This document shows, in pieces, positions 37,488 to 45,658 of a stretch of DNA of 64,000 nt. The stretch is taken from assembly GCA_017479935.1 (NCBI GenBank), contig JAFVBO010000097.1:62001-126000 (forward strand), read 5' to 3'. Every line of letters begins with the position of its first letter. The first letter of the stretch is position 1. The stretch comes from Lachnospiraceae bacterium. Lineage in GTDB: Bacteria; Bacillota; Clostridia; Lachnospirales; Lachnospiraceae. The notes beneath the pieces were generated by a model that saw only the letters and a list, made by a program, of their open reading frames with translations, made no database searches and had not been told where the DNA came from. A program made the position numbers and the translations under genes.

Positions 37488-38324
37488 ATGAGTGAAGAAT
37501 GTACCCATAACTGTTCCACCTGCGGAGCCGACTGCCCCAGCCGCGGTCAGGCTCAGCAGAGCATGGAAGCCAGTCTCAACCCGAAATCCAGTGTCAAGAA
37601 GGTCATTGGCGTTGTCAGCGGTAAGGGTGGCGTCGGCAAGTCCCTCGTCACCTCTCTCATGGCCTGCGCCATGCAGAAGCGCGGTCTTCACGCGGCCATT
37701 TTAGACGCGGATATCACCGGTCCCTCTATCCCGAAGGCCTTCGGCGTCAAGGGCCCTGCCATGGCCAACCAGGACGGCATCCTGCCGATGCCTTCCGAAA
37801 GAGGCATCGACATCATGTCCATCAACCTGCTGGTTTCGGACCCTTCGGACCCCGTCATCTGGCGCGGTTCCCTCATCGCCAGCGCCGTTCGTCAGTTCTG
37901 GACGGACGTCATCTGGGACAACGTAGACTACATGTTCGTCGATATGCCTCCGGGAACGGGCGATGTCCCGCTTACCGTCTTCCAGTCTCTCCCGGTTGAC
38001 GGCATCCTGATCGTCACCTCTCCGCAGGAGCTGGTCTCCATGATCGTGGAGAAGGCTCTGAAGATGGCCGAGAAGATGAACGTCCCGGTTCTTGGCATCG
38101 TCGAGAACATGTCCTACCTGGTTTGCCCGGACTGCGGCAAGAAAATCCCGATCTTTGGCGAAAGCCACATCGCGGACGTCGCCATGGCCCACCACGTTCC
38201 GGTTCTCGCGCAGATCCCGGTGGATCCCCGCATCGCAGCCTGCGTAGATGCCGGCAAGATCGAGGAACTGGAGCAGAACTGGATGGATGACGTCGCAGAC
38301 ATGCTGCTCCGCAGCCAGGCCTGA
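37488..38324 (+). CDS. mrp: Mrp/ApbC-type iron-sulfur carrier ATPase
   Basis: P-loop ATPase of the Mrp/NBP35 family, a scaffold or carrier for Fe-S clusters in the cytosol. 278 aa: N-terminal cysteine motif ECTHNCSTCGADC, deviant Walker A SGKGGVGKS (about 42-50), DMPPGTGDVPLT and a C-terminal CPDCGKK for the bridging cluster at the dimer interface. ATG at 37488 is 12 nt after AGGAG. Not a septum-site MinD: lacks the C-terminal amphipathic helix and has the Mrp cysteines. Confidence 0.93.
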   Translation: MSEECTHNCSTCGADCPSRGQAQQSMEASLNPKSSVKKVIGVVSGKGGVGKSLVTSLMACAMQKRGLHAAILDADITGPSIPKAFGVKGPAMANQDGILPMPSERGIDIMSINLLVSDPSDPVIWRGSLIASAVRQFWTDVIWDNVDYMFVDMPPGTGDVPLTVFQSLPVDGILIVTSPQELVSMIVEKALKMAEKMNVPVLGIVENMSYLVCPDCGKKIPIFGESHIADVAMAHHVPVLAQIPVDPRIAACVDAGKIEELEQNWMDDVADMLLRSQA

Positions 38325-38361
38325 TCTTTCGCCTGATAGACGTAAAACGGGGACGGGTCTG

Positions 38362-38434
38362 AAGGTGACAGGGGACGGGCCTGTGTCACAAAAGCTGGAA
38401 GCTTTTGTGACACAGACCCGTCCCCTGTCACCTT
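38362..38434. repeat. 73-nt near-perfect REP-like palindrome
   Basis: Arms 38362-38396 and 38400-38434 (35 nt each) pair with a single mismatch around the loop GGA. Each arm carries GGTGACAGGGGACGGG followed by TGTGTCACAAAAGC. This core resembles the abundant GTGACA-GGGGACGG palindromes of Clostridia that I associate with REP-related tyrosine transposases. It lies between convergent genes and could also act as a terminator. Confidence 0.85.
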
Positions 38435-38466
38435 CCAGCCCTGTTTTGTTTCATGAATGATAAAGT

Positions 38467-38808
38467 TTATTTGGTGGCGCGCTCGTGGAACTCCTCTATG
38501 AGAGCGGCGAAGTCCGCTGTGGCGATTTCGCAGCTCTTTTTTTCGTCTTCTGCCTGCCCGGGTACGGTTACCACGGTGGTTTCCGGGCTGATGACAACGC
38601 GGCCAAGGTTGCCGGAGAATTCCACTGGCTGCTGCCCTTCCCGCACTTCCTTCAGGATGTCCTTCAGTTCCGCGTAGAAGGATCTAGTCTCCGCCGTCAG
38701 GAAGAGACCGAGCGGCGCCAGGGACGCGTCCTGAAATTCTACCGTCAGGCGGTAGCGCTTGATACCATTTCCTTTAAGCAAAACTTCCCGATAAAAATGT
38801 TCCGGCAT
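38467..38808 (-). CDS. small protein, candidate immunity partner of the EndoU protein
   Basis: 113 aa, no signal peptide and no transmembrane segment, so cytosolic; acidic, with probable beta strands in the first two thirds and a C-terminal helix (TADFAALIEEFHERA). I do not recognise a family. It begins 2 nt after the stop of the secreted EndoU-like gene, and its ribosome site (AAGGAGG) is made of the last codons of that gene, so the two are translationally coupled. A toxin followed by a small cytosolic protein is the usual toxin-immunity layout; the immunity role here is inference. Confidence 0.65.
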   Translation of the reverse strand: MPEHFYREVLLKGNGIKRYRLTVEFQDASLAPLGLFLTAETRSFYAELKDILKEVREGQQPVEFSGNLGRVVISPETTVVTVPGQAEDEKKSCEIATADFAALIEEFHERATK

Positions 38809-38810
38809 GT

Positions 38811-40484
38811 TTAATCCTCCTTAATCGGATAGGCTGTGATGATCTTTCCGTCATCCGTCAGCGCCATATCAATTTCCATTCCATCCTTCGTCAGGCCAGC
38901 GTACAGATTGCCGCTGATTAATTCCCTGTTCTTGTAGGCTTCGTTGATGGCATCCACCACTTCCTGCGGGCTCATGGACTCCGGATAGAACGTGGAGTAT
39001 CCACGGTTTCCGGTCTTCTTGACTCCGTCTACTTCCACCTTGCCGGTGTAGACGCCGCGCTCGTCCGGAGCAGTTTTGGTTCCTTCGATGATTTTTCCGG
39101 GCGAATCGACAATGCCGTCGTAATGGTAGCCGGTTCCGACACCGCTCTTGTTAATCTCTCCCAGGAAAATGTGCTTGATCGCGGAGGCCAGGAAAATCTT
39201 TGTGTTTTTCAGGTTCTGAATGTCCTTGCTGGTGTAGACGGCCGCCTTTGTCTGATCGTCTGTACCCTTCTGCGTGTTATCCTTTCCCTGAGAAGAAGTG
39301 GTTTCCTTCTCGCCGGACGGCTTGGTCTCTTTCTCCGCTTCGGCGCTTCCCTTATTATCGGATTTTGTGTCCGTGTTTTCCTTCGCAGGCGCTGTCTCCT
39401 GCCCGGCCTTTGTCGTTTCATTCTCTTCGTCGACATCGGTCGGCATGCTCATCAGAAGGGCTTCCTGCTCCTTTTCGCACCTTTTGTAGGTGCCTTTTTT
39501 TTTGTTGTAGACGGGGATGCTGCCCGTTTTTCCGGACGGATTCTTTAAGGACAACTCTGACTTTTTGGAGGCTTCCTCCCACTTCAGGGTGAACTCCGCT
39601 TCATACGACTTCTGGCCGCTTCCGAGCTTTGCCGCGATAAACGTAACCATGTCGTCCTTGATGAACGCGGTTCCTTCGTAATACTCCGCCGGACTTTCTT
39701 CCGCCTTGCGAAGGAAGGCGAACGAACCGTCTTCCTGGAAGGCCAGGCGGTATTCCATGCCGCCGTTTAAGTACTCCCAGGTGCCAATCAGCTCCTTGGG
39801 AAGGGCGGATGCCTTCGCCGTCTTCTGTTTCACGGTTTCCGCGTCAGGCTTATACTGGAACGAGACTGGCACCTCTTCATCCAGAAGCGCCACGCCGTCC
39901 AGGGAGGTGTCCTCATCGCCTTCGATCAGAAGCCCATCCTCATCTAACAGGATGGTGTAGGTGGCTCCGCTCTCCTTCTGGTAGGTTCCGGATTGTGCTT
40001 CATCGGAAAACCACCAGATGCGAACGATTGCGGAATCTTCTTCCACCGTTACCGGATACACTTCTCCGGCCTTGCAAGCGGAAATCTCTTGTTTTTTCGT
40101 CTTCGTATCCAGCTTCAGGTCGATCTCGTCCAGAAACAGGTTTCCGAAGGCTATGAAGAAGGTCAGCGCCGCGCTTTCCTTGTCGTCTTTCTCCAAAAGA
40201 TAGCTGCCGTTTACTTTTTCCGCAAACTCTTTCCAGAGTTCTTCCTGCGACTTTTTCTCTTTTCCGGAGGCGTCCTTGGTGTCTTTGGTGTCTGCCTTTT
40301 CTTTTGTGCTTGCGCTGGTATCTGACTTGTTCTCAGACGTGCTTGTCTCTGTGGTCTTTTTATCGGATTTTTCACTGGCGGCCAGCGCCGAGCCGGTAAA
40401 AATTCCCATGCCCAAAAGAAGCATCAGGGCCATCAGAATGGCCAACGTCCGAACCAGCCATTTGCTTTTTTTCAGCTTATTCAT
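38811..40484 (-). CDS. secreted protein with C-terminal EndoU-type nuclease domain
   Basis: 557 aa. Sec signal peptide (basic start, hydrophobic 12-31, cleavage near SALA-AS), Lys/Ser/Thr/Asp-rich linker (about 36-80), a central beta-rich region (about 85-345) with a lipocalin-like stretch ELIGTWEYLNGGMEYRLAF, a second low-complexity linker (about 350-415) and a C-terminal domain (about 430-557) resembling bacterial EndoU: KHIFLGEIN (His438), GTGYHYDGI (His454), GVYTGKVEV (Lys482) and STFYPESMS (Thr498, Tyr500). EndoU enzymes cut RNA. No cell-wall anchor is seen. Followed at once by a 113-aa gene. Confidence 0.8.
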   Translation of the reverse strand: MNKLKKSKWLVRTLAILMALMLLLGMGIFTGSALAASEKSDKKTTETSTSENKSDTSASTKEKADTKDTKDASGKEKKSQEELWKEFAEKVNGSYLLEKDDKESAALTFFIAFGNLFLDEIDLKLDTKTKKQEISACKAGEVYPVTVEEDSAIVRIWWFSDEAQSGTYQKESGATYTILLDEDGLLIEGDEDTSLDGVALLDEEVPVSFQYKPDAETVKQKTAKASALPKELIGTWEYLNGGMEYRLAFQEDGSFAFLRKAEESPAEYYEGTAFIKDDMVTFIAAKLGSGQKSYEAEFTLKWEEASKKSELSLKNPSGKTGSIPVYNKKKGTYKRCEKEQEALLMSMPTDVDEENETTKAGQETAPAKENTDTKSDNKGSAEAEKETKPSGEKETTSSQGKDNTQKGTDDQTKAAVYTSKDIQNLKNTKIFLASAIKHIFLGEINKSGVGTGYHYDGIVDSPGKIIEGTKTAPDERGVYTGKVEVDGVKKTGNRGYSTFYPESMSPQEVVDAINEAYKNRELISGNLYAGLTKDGMEIDMALTDDGKIITAYPIKED

Positions 40485-40536
40485 CTCTTTCCTCCCATGT
40501 CTCGCATTACGTCTTTAGGAACTTTCCGCCGGTTCC

Positions 40537-40575
40537 TTGTCTTACATAGTCCCGCTTGTTTTATACGGTCCCCGC
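40537..40575. repeat. degenerate duplication across a stop codon
   Basis: Minus strand GCGGGGACCGTATAAAACAA (40556-40575, with the stop of the glycosyltransferase gene) is followed by GCGGGACTATGTAAGACAA (40537-40555), about 75% identical with the TAA aligned. Weaker than the other cases in this window. Confidence 0.45.
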
Positions 40576-41508
40576 AGGATCCTGTCTGTCCCTTGACAGC
40601 ACGCGCGATATGATGTACCGCGGTCTTGCCTTTACTTCCTCATAAATCTTCGCCAGATAATACCCGATGATTCCTAAGCTGATCATCAGGATGCTGCCAA
40701 TAAAGAGGATCAGCAGGATCACGGTGGTGAAGCCTGACGCCGCCTGCCCGGAGAAGAAGCGGACCAGCGTCTGCAGCCCCAGCACGATGGCAAACAGAAA
40801 AACAAAAATTCCCACAAACAGAATCATCTGCAGCGGCACCGCAGTGAAGGCTGTGATATTGGTGATCGCATACCGAATCAGGGAGCGCACCGACCACTTG
40901 GAGGTTCCGGCTTCCCGCTCCCGCACGTCAAACTCTACCGTGGTACTCTTAAAGCCGACCCAGGAGGAAAGCGCGCGGAAAAACGCGTTTCTCTCCGGCA
41001 TCTCAAGGAGCGCGTTCACCGCCTTGCGGTCCAGGAGTTTAAAATCCGAGGCCCGGGACATGTCGATGTGAACCGCCCTTGACATGATGGAATAAAAGAG
41101 CTTCGCAAAGGACGCGTGCACCACGTTTTCCTTGCCGCGGCTGCGCTTGACGGCTTCCACCACTTCGTAGCCATCTTCCCATAACCGGTACATCTGCACA
41201 GCCGTTTCCGGCGGGTGCTGTAAGTCACAGTCCATCACGATGCAGCAGTCTCCCCTGGCGCTCGCGAGCCCCGCGAAGATCGCCGATTCCTTGCCAAAAT
41301 TCCGTGAAAAATGAACGGCCGTAATCCTGGGATTGGCCTTGTGTAACTTTTCTAAGATAGACCAGGTCTGATCGCGCGATCCATCGTCCACAAAGACCAG
41401 TTCATAGTCGATTTTCTCTTCTTCCATCAAACCAGCGATGGTTTTTTCTGTTGTCTCTATCACGGCTTCTTCATCATAAGCCGGTATGATGATTGATAAA
41501 CAAGCCAA
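40561..41508 (-). CDS. membrane glycosyltransferase, family 2
   Basis: 315 aa DPM1/GtrB-like enzyme, likely transferring a sugar from a nucleotide donor to undecaprenyl phosphate at the inner face of the membrane. GT-A fold with SIIIPAYDEEAVI, VDDGSRDQTW, NFGKESAIFAGL and metal-binding DCDLQHPPE, then two transmembrane helices (about 225-250 and 260-290). Start is TTG at 41508, overlapping the spacer after the lipoprotein gene, with AAGGAAAG upstream. Third gene of glf-lipoprotein-glycosyltransferase. Sugar unknown. Confidence 0.88.
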   Translation of the reverse strand: MACLSIIIPAYDEEAVIETTEKTIAGLMEEEKIDYELVFVDDGSRDQTWSILEKLHKANPRITAVHFSRNFGKESAIFAGLASARGDCCIVMDCDLQHPPETAVQMYRLWEDGYEVVEAVKRSRGKENVVHASFAKLFYSIMSRAVHIDMSRASDFKLLDRKAVNALLEMPERNAFFRALSSWVGFKSTTVEFDVREREAGTSKWSVRSLIRYAITNITAFTAVPLQMILFVGIFVFLFAIVLGLQTLVRFFSGQAASGFTTVILLILFIGSILMISLGIIGYYLAKIYEEVKARPRYIISRVLSRDRQDPAGTV

Positions 41509-41513
41509 AACAG

Positions 41514-42521
41514 TTACTTTCCTTTCTTCTGTCGCGTTTCCATCAGCAGGTCATTGTCCGTCAGATAACTTCCGGCGCACAGATAATACTCGGTCTCCTC
41601 ATCGGCCCGAACGTCGTACAACAGGAGGCCTTTCTCCGATTCGGTGGGAATGCGCACATTTCTTTTTACCAGGTGCCAGTCTTCGTCAAAATCCGCATAG
41701 AACGGCAGACTTCCCTGATAGCTTTCGCCGGGATACAGAAGATCACAGCTGTAATAAAGCCGGTACCCGGTGTCTGTCTTGTGAAAGCCGGCGATCTCAT
41801 GATCCGAATCCGGCGTCAACAGCACAAAAGGTCCGACAAATGTCTCCCCTCCGTCCTCGGAATAGACCAGCTCCACCTGCGATACGCCGCGCTCCGCGCT
41901 CTCTCTTTCGTAGACGTAGATCAGGCGCCCGTCCTGGTAAAGCACGCGGACATCCTCCAGATCCTTTTTCGCGCGGGCGACAGCCCCTACGCGCGTCCAG
42001 TCCTGCAGGTTGTCGGAACGGTAGAGATGGATGGTGTATTCCCCGTTCGGAAGATTTAAATCGGGAGCGTTCACGGTTCCCTCTATGCCGGTGGCCGTCA
42101 GATAGTAGGCGGAGCCGGCCTTCACGATGGTAGGGTCAATCAGCATGACTTCCGTAAGCAGCATCGAGACGGAGACCAGATTTTCCTCCTCGTCAAACCG
42201 GGCCACGCCGATCCCTTCCGGGCAGGCCGAGAACACCACGACTTTTTCCTCCGGCAGCACGTAGAGCCATTCGGTGGCCAGCTCGGGGTAACGGCGCTTT
42301 TCGTTGCCATCCTTGTCCAGAAATACCAGCTGCCGGTCGATCCCGGTCACGATATCTTCCCCGTAAAACTTGGCATCGCCGCTTTTACAGTTTTCGATTC
42401 GAAAGGAGACCGCTGTCGGTTCCCCGTCCGTCTCAAAGCTCGCCGGTCCGCATCCGGCCGCGCCGGAAAGGATCAGGCCGGCGGCCGCAAAAGCCGCCGT
42501 TTTTCGCAGAAACTTATTCAC
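41514..42521 (-). CDS. lipoprotein with beta-propeller (GH43/32-like) fold
   Basis: 335 aa exported lipoprotein: signal sequence with lipobox SGAAGC, then repeated beta segments such as MLIDPTIVKAGSAYYLTATG, LYRSDNLQDWTRVG and VELVYSEDGGETFVGPF, typical of five-bladed propellers of GH43/GH32/sialidase-like proteins. Catalytic residues cannot be assigned with certainty; the Asp in LIDPTIVK could be the propeller acid. GTG start at 42521 has GAAGGGA 8 nt upstream; an upstream frame extension overlaps glf. It lies between glf and a glycosyltransferase, suggesting a role with surface polysaccharide. Confidence 0.75.
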   Translation of the reverse strand: MNKFLRKTAAFAAAGLILSGAAGCGPASFETDGEPTAVSFRIENCKSGDAKFYGEDIVTGIDRQLVFLDKDGNEKRRYPELATEWLYVLPEEKVVVFSACPEGIGVARFDEEENLVSVSMLLTEVMLIDPTIVKAGSAYYLTATGIEGTVNAPDLNLPNGEYTIHLYRSDNLQDWTRVGAVARAKKDLEDVRVLYQDGRLIYVYERESAERGVSQVELVYSEDGGETFVGPFVLLTPDSDHEIAGFHKTDTGYRLYYSCDLLYPGESYQGSLPFYADFDEDWHLVKRNVRIPTESEKGLLLYDVRADEETEYYLCAGSYLTDNDLLMETRQKKGK

Positions 42522-42582
42522 GTTTTTTTCCCTTCCGTGTAGAAATCTTTTTCTTCCAGATTGTTTTTTAGCACGCGTATCT

Positions 42583-43701
42583 TCAGGCCAGTTCCTTCTC
42601 CGCCATCGTAAGCGCGGCATCGATCACCGCATCCATGTCGTAGTATTTGTACTCGCCTAAGCGGCCGCCGAAGATCACCTTCTGCTCCGTCTTCGCCAGC
42701 TCTTTATACTGCTCGTACAGGCTGCCGTTCTTCGCGTCGTTCACAGGATAGTACGGCTCATCGCCCGGTTTCCATTCGGAGGAATACTCGCGGCTGATCA
42801 CCGTCTTCGGGATATCCTGTCCCTCGTCGTCCTTGCCGAACTCGAACCACTTGTGCTCGATAATGCGCGTCCAGGGCGTCTCGGCATCGGTGTAGTTCAC
42901 CGCCGCATTTCCCTGGAAGTTGGGCTTATCCAGGAGCTCTGTCTCAAAGCGGACCGAGCGGTATTCCAGGCAGCCGAGCTTATAACCAAAATACGCATCG
43001 ATGGGACCGGTGTAGACGATCTTTTCCGCCTTGGCATCCCATGCGTCCTTGTTCGCCAGATAATCCTCGTTCAGCACGACTTCAATGCCGTCCAGCAGAT
43101 TTTCCACCATCTTCGTATAACCGCCGATCGGAATTCCCTGGTACAGGGCGTTGAAATAATTGTTGTCGAACGTCAAACGCACCGGAAGACGGCGGATGAT
43201 AAACGCCGGCAGCTCCGTGCAGGGCCGTCCCCATTGCTTCTCGGTATAGCCCTTGACCAACTTTTCATAGATGTCCGTTCCCACCAGGCTGATGGCCTGC
43301 TCCTCCAGGTTCTGCGGATTCGTGATCCCGGCTTCGGCCTTCTGCTCCTCGATCTTTGTGGCCGCTTCCTCCGGCGTGACCACTCCCCACATCTTGTTGA
43401 AGGTATACATATTAAACGGAAGCGAATACAGTTCTCCCTTGTAATTGGCCACCGGCGAGTTGGTAAAGCGGTTGAACTCCGCAAAGCGGGTGATATACTG
43501 CCACACCTTCTTATTGTTGGTGTGGAAAATGTGCGCGCCATATTTGTGGACATGGATCTTCTCCACATCCTCCGTATAGACATTTCCGGCGATATTCGGT
43601 CTCTTGTCAATCACCAGCACGGACTTTCCCGCCTGTTTGGCCTCATGGGCAAAGACCGCTCCGTACAGTCCCGATCCTACAATCAGATAATCGTATTTCA
43701 T
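42583..43701 (-). CDS. glf: UDP-galactopyranose mutase
   Basis: Flavoenzyme that interconverts UDP-Galp and UDP-Galf, the donor for galactofuranose in surface glycans. 372 aa: FAD-binding YDYLIVGSGLYGAVFAHEA at the N terminus, KYGAHIFHTNNKKVW, YTEKQWGRPC and C-terminal FGGRLGEYKYYDMDAVI. Complete and standard. First gene of a three-gene group with a lipoprotein and a glycosyltransferase. Confidence 0.97.
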   Translation of the reverse strand: MKYDYLIVGSGLYGAVFAHEAKQAGKSVLVIDKRPNIAGNVYTEDVEKIHVHKYGAHIFHTNNKKVWQYITRFAEFNRFTNSPVANYKGELYSLPFNMYTFNKMWGVVTPEEAATKIEEQKAEAGITNPQNLEEQAISLVGTDIYEKLVKGYTEKQWGRPCTELPAFIIRRLPVRLTFDNNYFNALYQGIPIGGYTKMVENLLDGIEVVLNEDYLANKDAWDAKAEKIVYTGPIDAYFGYKLGCLEYRSVRFETELLDKPNFQGNAAVNYTDAETPWTRIIEHKWFEFGKDDEGQDIPKTVISREYSSEWKPGDEPYYPVNDAKNGSLYEQYKELAKTEQKVIFGGRLGEYKYYDMDAVIDAALTMAEKELA

Positions 43702-43918
43702 CCTGATTCCTCCTGATCCCTATGGATACATTTTTCCCGATTTTACCACAGATCCGGAAAGAAGAAAAGCGCAAAAACGCCAATGGCGGCGGGAAGACCC
43801 TTCCTATTTTCATACGAATGCCTATTTACTTTTTCAGGAAAATCAGGTAGCATGACAGTTGTGTTAAAAGGATGCTTTTTACCAATACAATAACTATCAG
43901 CAAAGGAGTAACAAAGTC

Positions 43919-45580
43919 ATGAATCTTTCCCCTCTTCAGCAGGCAAGATATGAGTACAGCCCCAAGCTTCCGGGCATGCTTCGCCATGGTATTTCGGAAA
44001 TCTGCGTAAGCGAAGGCGCTCCCACGCAGAGCGTTGCGGATCAGGACAAGATCAGCGCCCTCTTCCCCAACACCTACGGCAAGAAGGAGATCACCTTCCA
44101 GAAAGGTCAGAACACCTCTGCTCCGAAGAAGCAGGTTGTCGGTGTCATCCTCTCCGGCGGACAGGCTCCGGGAGGACATAATGTTGTCTGCGGTCTCTAC
44201 GACGCGTTAAAGGCCACCAGCTCCGAGAACGTCCTGTACGGCTTCAAGAACGGCCCGAGCGGACTTTTAGAGGACGATTACGTTGTCTTTGACGACGCGT
44301 TCATCAACGCGTATCGCAACACCGGCGGTTTTGATATCATCGGTTCCGGCCGTACCAAGCTGGAGACGAAGGAACAGTTCGCCGTCGCAGCGGAAGTCTG
44401 CAAGAAGCACGGCATCACGGCCATCGTCATCATCGGCGGAGACGATTCCAACACCAACGCGGCTGTTCTGGCGGAGTACTTCGCAGCCAACAACACCGGC
44501 GTGCAGGTAATCGGATGCCCGAAGACCATCGACGGTGACCTGAAGAACGAAGATATCGAGTGCTCCTTCGGTTTCGATACCGCTACCAAGACCTACAGCG
44601 AGCTGATCGGCAACATCGAGCGCGATGCCAACTCCGCAAAGAAGTACTGGCACTTCATCAAGGTGATGGGCCGTTCCGCTTCCCACGTGGCCTTAGAGTG
44701 CGCGCTGGAAACCCAGCCGAACATCTGCCTCATCTCCGAGGAAGTTGCGGAGAAGAAGATGTCCCTGTCCCAGATCGCGGACCAGATCGCCGATTCTGTC
44801 GCGAAGAGAGCCGCCAAGGGCATGAACTTCGGCGTTGCCATCATCCCCGAAGGCGTGGTGGAATTCGTTCCGGAATTCTCCGTTCTGATCGGTGAGATCA
44901 ACGAGCTTCTGGCCGGCAGCAAGGCCGACGCGTTTAACGCTCTTGCTACCTGGGAAGAGAAGTATGCCTTTATCGAGAAAGGCCTTACCAAGGAATCCAT
45001 GGCTGTCTTCGCTCTGCTGCCGCAGACGATTCAGCAGCAGCTCTTCCTGGAAAGAGACCCTCACGGCAACGTTCAGGTTTCCCTGATCGAATCCGAGAAG
45101 CTGTTCTCCGCCCTGGTTGCCGCCAAGTTAAAGAAGATGAAAGCCGATGGCCTCTACAATGGCAAGTTCAGCGCCCTTCACCACTTCTTCGGCTATGAAG
45201 GCCGCTGCGCATTCCCGTCCAACTTCGACGCGGACTACTGCTACAGCCTTGGCTACAACGCCTTCATGCTGATCCAGTACGGCTACACCGGATATCTTTC
45301 CAAGATCTCCAACCTGTCCCGCCCGGCTGACGAGTGGGTGGCAGGCGGTATGCCCATCACCAAGATGATGAACATGGAAAGACGTCATGGCGAGGACAAA
45401 CCGGTTATCCGCAAGGCTTTAGTCGAGTTAAACGGCAAGCCTTTCCAGTACTTCGAAGCGCATCGCGCCACCTGGGCTGAGGATACCTGCTACACCTATC
45501 CGGGTGCCATCCAGTACTATGGCCCGGCTTCCGTGTGCGATATCACCACCCGCACGCTGGCCCTGGAAAAAGGCAACTAA
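43919..45580 (+). CDS. pfp: Pyrophosphate--fructose 6-phosphate 1-phosphotransferase
   Basis: Reversible PPi-dependent phosphofructokinase. 553 aa, the long-type enzyme. [15 protein letters not shown] (about 79-93), GGDDSNTNA (Asp in the position that excludes ATP) and [10 protein letters not shown] (Lys/Thr of PPi enzymes), then [18 protein letters not shown] at 43919 is 11 nt after AAAGGAGT. Monocistronic with a strong terminator. The region 43702-43918 before it shows no clear promoter. Confidence 0.96.
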   Translation: MNLSPLQQARYEYSPKLPGMLRHGISEICVSEGAPTQSVADQDKISALFPNTYGKKEITFQKGQNTSAPKKQVVGVILSGGQAPGGHNVVCGLYDALKATSSENVLYGFKNGPSGLLEDDYVVFDDAFINAYRNTGGFDIIGSGRTKLETKEQFAVAAEVCKKHGITAIVIIGGDDSNTNAAVLAEYFAANNTGVQVIGCPKTIDGDLKNEDIECSFGFDTATKTYSELIGNIERDANSAKKYWHFIKVMGRSASHVALECALETQPNICLISEEVAEKKMSLSQIADQIADSVAKRAAKGMNFGVAIIPEGVVEFVPEFSVLIGEINELLAGSKADAFNALATWEEKYAFIEKGLTKESMAVFALLPQTIQQQLFLERDPHGNVQVSLIESEKLFSALVAAKLKKMKADGLYNGKFSALHHFFGYEGRCAFPSNFDADYCYSLGYNAFMLIQYGYTGYLSKISNLSRPADEWVAGGMPITKMMNMERRHGEDKPVIRKALVELNGKPFQYFEAHRATWAEDTCYTYPGAIQYYGPASVCDITTRTLALEKGN

Positions 45581-45603
45581 TATAAAAACCCCTGAATTTT
45601 AAG

Positions 45604-45637
45604 AGAACGGCGTGATTTCGATCACGCCGTTCTTTTT
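45604..45637. terminator. terminator after pfp
   Basis: AGAACGGCGTGA (45604-45615) pairs perfectly with TCACGCCGTTCT (45622-45633), then TTTTA. Lies between convergent genes. Confidence 0.92.
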
Positions 45638-45658
45638 ATCATTGAATGTGAAATTGTA

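Noticed and set aside
43860..43900. Possible promoter before pfp using TTAAAA and TACAAT
   Set aside because: The -35 is poor and the spacing 16 bp; several equally weak alternatives exist.
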